A stretch of DNA of 64,000 bases. It comes from Flagellatimonas centrodinii. Its GTDB lineage: Bacteria; Pseudomonadota; Gammaproteobacteria; Nevskiales; Nevskiaceae. The stretch covers positions 806,001 through 870,000 of the forward strand of contig NZ_CP092104.1 of assembly GCF_016918765.2 (NCBI RefSeq), given 5' to 3'. Positions within the stretch are counted from its first letter, which is position 1; every line of letters starts with the position of its first letter. Below the pieces are notes generated by a model. It had not been told where the DNA came from. It worked only from the letters and a program-made list of their open reading frames with translations, and did no database searches. Below are positions 60,121-64,000 of this stretch, piece by piece. Made by a program: the position numbers and the translations under genes.

Positions 60121-61976
60121 TCCGACGCCGGCTGCGGCTCGACGTCGGTAGAGCCGCCGAGAAAGCCGCCGGACTGTCGGCGCCACAGCGCCGCATACAG
60201 GCCGTTCTGCCGCAGCAGTTCGTCGTGCCCGCCGCTTTCCACCACGCGGCCTCCGTCGAGGACCACCAGCCGGTCCATCGCCGCGATGGTCGACAGCCGA
60301 TGGGCGATGGCGATCACCGTCTTGCCTTCCATCAGGGTGTCGAGCTGCTCCTGAATCGCGGCCTCCACCTCGGAGTCCAGCGCTGAGGTGGCCTCGTCGA
60401 GCACCAGGATCGGCGCATTCTTCAGCAACACCCGTGCGATGGCGATGCGCTGTCGCTGGCCGCCCGACAGCTTGACGCCGCGCTCGCCGACCTGGGCGTC
60501 CAGCCCCCGGTGCCCGTGTACATCGGTGAGCGCGGCGATGAACCCGTCGGCATGCGCCCGCCGGGCCGCCTCCCGCACCTCGGCATCGCTGGCGTCCGGC
60601 CGGCCATAGCGGATGTTGTCGGCAATCGAGCGGTGCAGCAGTGAGGTGTCCTGGGTGACCATGCCGATCTGCTGGCGCAGCGATTCCTGTCCGACCCGGG
60701 CAATGTCCTGCCCGTCGATGAGAATGCGGCCCTGTTCAACATCGAAGAATCGCAGCAGCAGGTTCACCAGGGTGGACTTGCCGGCGCCCGAACGACCGAC
60801 CAAGCCCACCTTTTCACCGGGCTGAATCCGCAACGACAGATCGTCGATGACGCCACTGCCCTGGCCGTAGTGGAAGCCGACCCGGTCGAAGTGGATCTCG
60901 CCCTTCGGCACCAGCAGCGCCGGCGCCGCCGCCACGTCGGTGACCGTATGCGGCAAGGCCAGGGTGTTGATGCCGTCCTGCACCGTGCCGATGTTCTCGA
61001 ACAGGCTGGCGACCTCCCACAGGATCCAGTCGGACATGCCGCGGATCCGCATGACCAACCCGACGGCCACGGCGATGGCGCCCAGCGACATCGCCGCACT
61101 GTGCCAGGCCCAGATGGCCACCGCACCGGTGCTGACCAGCAGGCTGGCGTTGAGCGTCTGCAACGACACGGTCAACCCGGTCACCAGCCGCATCTGCCGG
61201 TAGACGGTCTGCATGAATCCGCCCATCGCCTCGCGCGCGTAATCCTGCTCGCGGTGGGTGTGCGCGAACAGCTTGAGCGTCTGGATGTTGGTATAGCTGT
61301 CGACGATCCGACCGGTCATTTGCGCTCGGGCATCCGCCTGGGCCATCGATACCGCGCGCATCCGCGGCACGAAGTGGAACAGCAGCGCCAGATAGCCCAG
61401 CAGCCAGCCGGCCAGGGGCAGCATCATCCGCACATCGGCCTGCCCCATCAGCACCACCGCGCCGCCGAAGTAAACGCCGACATAGACGAAGACATCGAGC
61501 ACTTTGAGCACCGACTCGCGGATCGCCAGGGCCGTCTGCATCACCTTCTGCGACACCCGCCCGGCAAACTCGTCCTGGAAGAACGACAGGCTCTGCCCCA
61601 GCAACCAGCGGTGGGACAGCCAGCGGATGCGCATCGGGTAGTTGCCGAACAGGGTCTGGTGCGTCAACAGCGATTGCAGCAGCACCACCAGCGGATACCC
61701 CGGCAGGATCAACAGACCCATGGCGATCAGGCGGGTGCGGTACTCGGCAAAGAAGGCGTCGCGGTCCGCCGCCGCCAGCCAGTCCACCAGCGTGCCGAGG
61801 AAGCTGAAAAAGGTGATTTCCATCACCGAGATCAGCGCCGTCAGCAAGGACATCACCACCAACCAGGGCAGCAACGGGCGGGAGTAGTGCAGCAGGAAGG
61901 CCAGCAGGCCGGTCGGCGGCTGGGTCGGCAGGTCAGCCGGAAACGGCGGGATACGGCTTTCGAAGAAACGGAACAT
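60117..61976 (-). CDS. ABC exporter (fused membrane and ATPase domains)
   Basis: A 619-residue half-transporter: six membrane helices in the first 330 residues, then the nucleotide-binding domain with GLVGRSGAGKSTLVNLLLRF (Walker A), the Q loop MVTQDT, LSGGQRQRIAIARVLL (signature), ILVLDEATSALD (Walker B) and AHRLSTIA (His switch). Family includes lipid and multidrug exporters such as MsbA; substrate not readable. It works as a dimer. Confidence 0.94.
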   Translation of the reverse strand: MFRFFESRIPPFPADLPTQPPTGLLAFLLHYSRPLLPWLVVMSLLTALISVMEITFFSFLGTLVDWLAAADRDAFFAEYRTRLIAMGLLILPGYPLVVLLQSLLTHQTLFGNYPMRIRWLSHRWLLGQSLSFFQDEFAGRVSQKVMQTALAIRESVLKVLDVFVYVGVYFGGAVVLMGQADVRMMLPLAGWLLGYLALLFHFVPRMRAVSMAQADARAQMTGRIVDSYTNIQTLKLFAHTHREQDYAREAMGGFMQTVYRQMRLVTGLTVSLQTLNASLLVSTGAVAIWAWHSAAMSLGAIAVAVGLVMRIRGMSDWILWEVASLFENIGTVQDGINTLALPHTVTDVAAAPALLVPKGEIHFDRVGFHYGQGSGVIDDLSLRIQPGEKVGLVGRSGAGKSTLVNLLLRFFDVEQGRILIDGQDIARVGQESLRQQIGMVTQDTSLLHRSIADNIRYGRPDASDAEVREAARRAHADGFIAALTDVHGHRGLDAQVGERGVKLSGGQRQRIAIARVLLKNAPILVLDEATSALDSEVEAAIQEQLDTLMEGKTVIAIAHRLSTIAAMDRLVVLDGGRVVESGGHDELLRQNGLYAALWRRQSGGFLGGSTDVEPQPASD

Positions 61977-62131
61977 GCGCGCTCGGCAATGACGGCGATC
62001 GGGGGGCAGGCCGTTGCACGTCAGCGGTCGCGTGGCATCCGTTGACGGCCGCCGGCACGTCGCCGGGCGGCCGCACGCGATGCGGAAGCGGTTCGAACCA
62101 CGCCCGGCGGATGCGGGCGCGGTCTACCCTC

Positions 62132-63412
62132 TCAGGGCTGGACGTACAACAGGCGGTTCGGCGACCCGTTGCCAATGCCCGACAGGATACCGACGGTGGC
62201 CGCGTCCAGCAGCGCCGACGTGACATCACCCGGCGTGCCGCCGGCCGCCGCGATCACCGCCGCCGCACCGGCCACATGCGGGGACGCCATCGAGGTGCCG
62301 TCAAGCCGCTGGGTCTGGGTGTCGCCGGTGTGCCAGGCACTGGTGATGGCGGAGCCCGGCGCGAACAGGTCGACGCAGGCGCCGGTGTTGGAGAAGCTGC
62401 TGCGCTGGTCTTCGCGCGTGCTGGCGCCGACGGTGATGGCTTCCGCCACCCGATTCGGCGAGCCGTTGCAGGCGTTGGTGTTGTCGTTGCCTGCCGCCAC
62501 CACCACCGTGACGCCGGCGGCAACCGCCGCACGCACCGCATCATCCAGCGCGGTCGAAGCACCGCCGCCGAGGCTGAGGTTGGCCACAGCCGGTTTGATG
62601 TGGTTGTCCGCCACCCACTGCATGCCGGCGATCACGCCCGAGGTCGCGCCGCTGCCGCGGCAATCGAGCACCCGCACACCGTAGACCCGGGCGCCCTTGG
62701 CGATGCCGTAGGTGGTCCCGACCGCGGTGCCGGCGACGTGGGTACCGTGGCCGTTGCAGTCTTCGAAATCGGCGGGGTCGGCGCTGGCACCGCCGCCGAG
62801 AAGCCCGCCCAGCAAGCCGCCGGCCAGATCGCCCAACAGCGGAATCGGCAGCGCGAGACCGCCGCTGGTGGCGACGAAATTGCGGCCACCGCCGACGCGT
62901 CCGCTGAATTCGGCATGGCTGCTGCGAAGGCCGGTATCAATGATGTACACATGGCTGCCGGCACCGGCGGCGTCCGGGTAGCGGAACTGGCCGTCAAGCG
63001 GCAGCGGGCGCTGGTCGACCCGGTCCAGCCCCCAGGTCGGACCGACCTGGACTGCGCTCGCCTGCATCCACTGGTCCGGCTCGACATAGGCCACGCCCGA
63101 CTGGCGCGCCAGCCATTCGGCGGTGGCCGCATCCATCCGCACCACCGCGCCCTGAATGATCGGCAGCCAGCCCAGCAGCTCGACCGCCGCCCCGGTGATC
63201 AGGTCAACCAGCCGCGGCACCAGCGGGACCAGGGCGTCGTCCATCACCACAATGTACTGGCCGGGAATCTCACGGCGGGCGATGACCGGCGAGTCAGCCC
63301 CATCGGAGAGTTCCGGTGCAGCGCCCTGCGGCGCCGGCGCGGTACCGCCGCCACAGGCGGCGAGCACGATGATCGCCGCCATCGCGGCGGCATTGCGGAC
63401 ATGGACCAGCAT
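62132..63412 (-). CDS. Subtilase-family serine protease lipoprotein
   Basis: A 426-residue S8 protease: lipobox LAAC after a signal peptide, an I9-type inhibitor prodomain (PGQYIVVMDDALVPLV, AYVEPDQWM), then Asp in YIIDTGLRSSH, His in NGHGTHVAGTAVGT and Ser in GTSMASPHVAGAAAV. Between Asp and His an unusually hydrophobic Gly/Leu-rich stretch (LPIPLLGDLAGGLLGG) replaces a normal loop. Proteinase K-like, probably outer membrane anchored and secreted-active. Confidence 0.92.
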   Translation of the reverse strand: MLVHVRNAAAMAAIIVLAACGGGTAPAPQGAAPELSDGADSPVIARREIPGQYIVVMDDALVPLVPRLVDLITGAAVELLGWLPIIQGAVVRMDAATAEWLARQSGVAYVEPDQWMQASAVQVGPTWGLDRVDQRPLPLDGQFRYPDAAGAGSHVYIIDTGLRSSHAEFSGRVGGGRNFVATSGGLALPIPLLGDLAGGLLGGLLGGGASADPADFEDCNGHGTHVAGTAVGTTYGIAKGARVYGVRVLDCRGSGATSGVIAGMQWVADNHIKPAVANLSLGGGASTALDDAVRAAVAAGVTVVVAAGNDNTNACNGSPNRVAEAITVGASTREDQRSSFSNTGACVDLFAPGSAITSAWHTGDTQTQRLDGTSMASPHVAGAAAVIAAAGGTPGDVTSALLDAATVGILSGIGNGSPNRLLYVQP

Positions 63413-63492
63413 GGTGACGCTCCCCGAAAAGCTGACTCAGATTTCAGGATATTAGCCCGATTCCCCGTCAAGCTTGTGACAGGCATCGCAGA

Positions 63493-64000
63493 TCACCACA
63501 GCGGCGAACCCCGCAGGCGGCGCACGTCTTCCGGCGACACCGGCGCCGCGGCATTGCCCCAGGCACCGCGCACGAAGGTCAGGACGTCGGCCACCTCCTG
63601 GTCACTGAACTGGAACCCATAGGGCGGCATGCCGAACGGCTGCGGGTTACCGGCAGTGCCCGGTGGATACCCTCCATGCAGCACCACCCGTACCGCATTG
63701 ACCGGCGATGCCAGCTGCACTGCCCGGTTGCCGGCCAGCGGAGGCGCCGCCGGTGTCCGGCCTTCCCCGCCCTCGCCATGGCAATCGGCACAATGCTGAC
63801 GGTAGAGGTTTTCACCGCGCGCCTGCATCTCCGGCACCACGCGGTTCGGTACCCGCACGCCGCCGCCATCGGCCGGCGCCACCGTCGGTGGCAGACGGCG
63901 CAGGTAGTGCGCCATCGCCTGAAGGTCGTCGTCGCGCCAGTGCTGCAGGCTCTCGAACACCACCTCGGCCATCGGCCCCAGCGTCGAGGCGGTTGGCCCC
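63493..64000 (-). CDS. Cytochrome c, N-terminus beyond the window
   Basis: The visible 169 residues end a multi-domain cytochrome c: GPMAEVVFESLQHWRDDDLQAMAHYLRRLP at the cut edge is the end of an upstream haem domain, followed by a CADCHG haem-binding motif (CxxCH) and a PPYGF-containing loop that may give the axial Met. The pattern fits di- or tri-haem cytochrome c subunits of membrane alcohol/aldehyde dehydrogenases. Partial at the right edge. Confidence 0.85.
   Translation of the reverse strand, partial: GPTASTLGPMAEVVFESLQHWRDDDLQAMAHYLRRLPPTVAPADGGGVRVPNRVVPEMQARGENLYRQHCADCHGEGGEGRTPAAPPLAGNRAVQLASPVNAVRVVLHGGYPPGTAGNPQPFGMPPYGFQFSDQEVADVLTFVRGAWGNAAAPVSPEDVRRLRGSPLW

Overview
The window is a high-GC proteobacterial chromosome segment. 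Gene content (MetR/MetE, a TonB receptor with PepSY partner, a CopRS/CopABCD-type copper island, acyl-CoA carboxylase genes, a TrpG start resembling the Pseudomonas form) suggests a gammaproteobacterium, possibly Xanthomonadales/Nevskiales-like. That placement is inference.

Region 1, about 1-15060, is the right end of a prophage or related integrative element that continues off the left edge. A rightward early cluster carries recombination and replication genes (a YqaJ-type exonuclease fused to a coiled-coil region, SSB, a DUF2303 protein), a repeat-bearing C5 DNA methyltransferase, an HNH nuclease, a C-terminal J-domain protein, DUF4326, a phage CsrA and many small proteins joined by 4-base start/stop overlaps. 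This tiled array is interrupted three times by leftward genes (8040-8771, 9490-10122, 12863-13489). Each encodes two N-terminal membrane helices and a cytoplasmic helical tail. They look like swappable cargo and are the best candidates here for an undescribed system. An AlpA-like regulator and a tyrosine integrase close the element. Phased GCGAAC repeats follow, then a 7-codon stub matching the start of trpG, so the element appears to sit in the 5' end of trpG.

Region 2, 15141-23954, is chromosomal: metR/metE divergent around a dyad; a leftward TonB receptor/small membrane protein/PepSY/small membrane protein operon with a possible Fur box; a decayed SDR fragment; and an OmpW-family porin.

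Region 3, 24206-38906, is a copper-resistance island between two different IS3-family elements. It holds a P1B ATPase, CopRS, a DUF305 protein, a glutaredoxin-MauE fusion, CopB and CopA leftward, and DUF411, a metallochaperone, CopC, CopD and a truncated TolC-type gene rightward. CopR-like palindromes lie in both divergent control regions. Neither IS has a matching target duplication, and both abut broken genes, which suggests IS-driven deletion or rearrangement.

Region 4, 38949-64000, is acyl-CoA/lipid catabolism and general functions: SDR, histidine phosphatase, APH-family kinase, alpha/beta hydrolase and acyl-CoA dehydrogenase in one operon with a divergent LysR regulator; a SnoaL-like protein; a histidine kinase with a two-receiver regulator; a beta-lactamase-fold hydrolase and FAD reductase; a lipoprotein lipase and HSL-type esterase; a biotin-dependent acyl-CoA carboxylase whose alpha subunit is split into two genes around a dispersed repeat; TetR and enoyl-CoA hydratase; another hydrolase with an M14-type peptidase; an ABC exporter; a subtilase lipoprotein; and a cytochrome c cut by the right edge.
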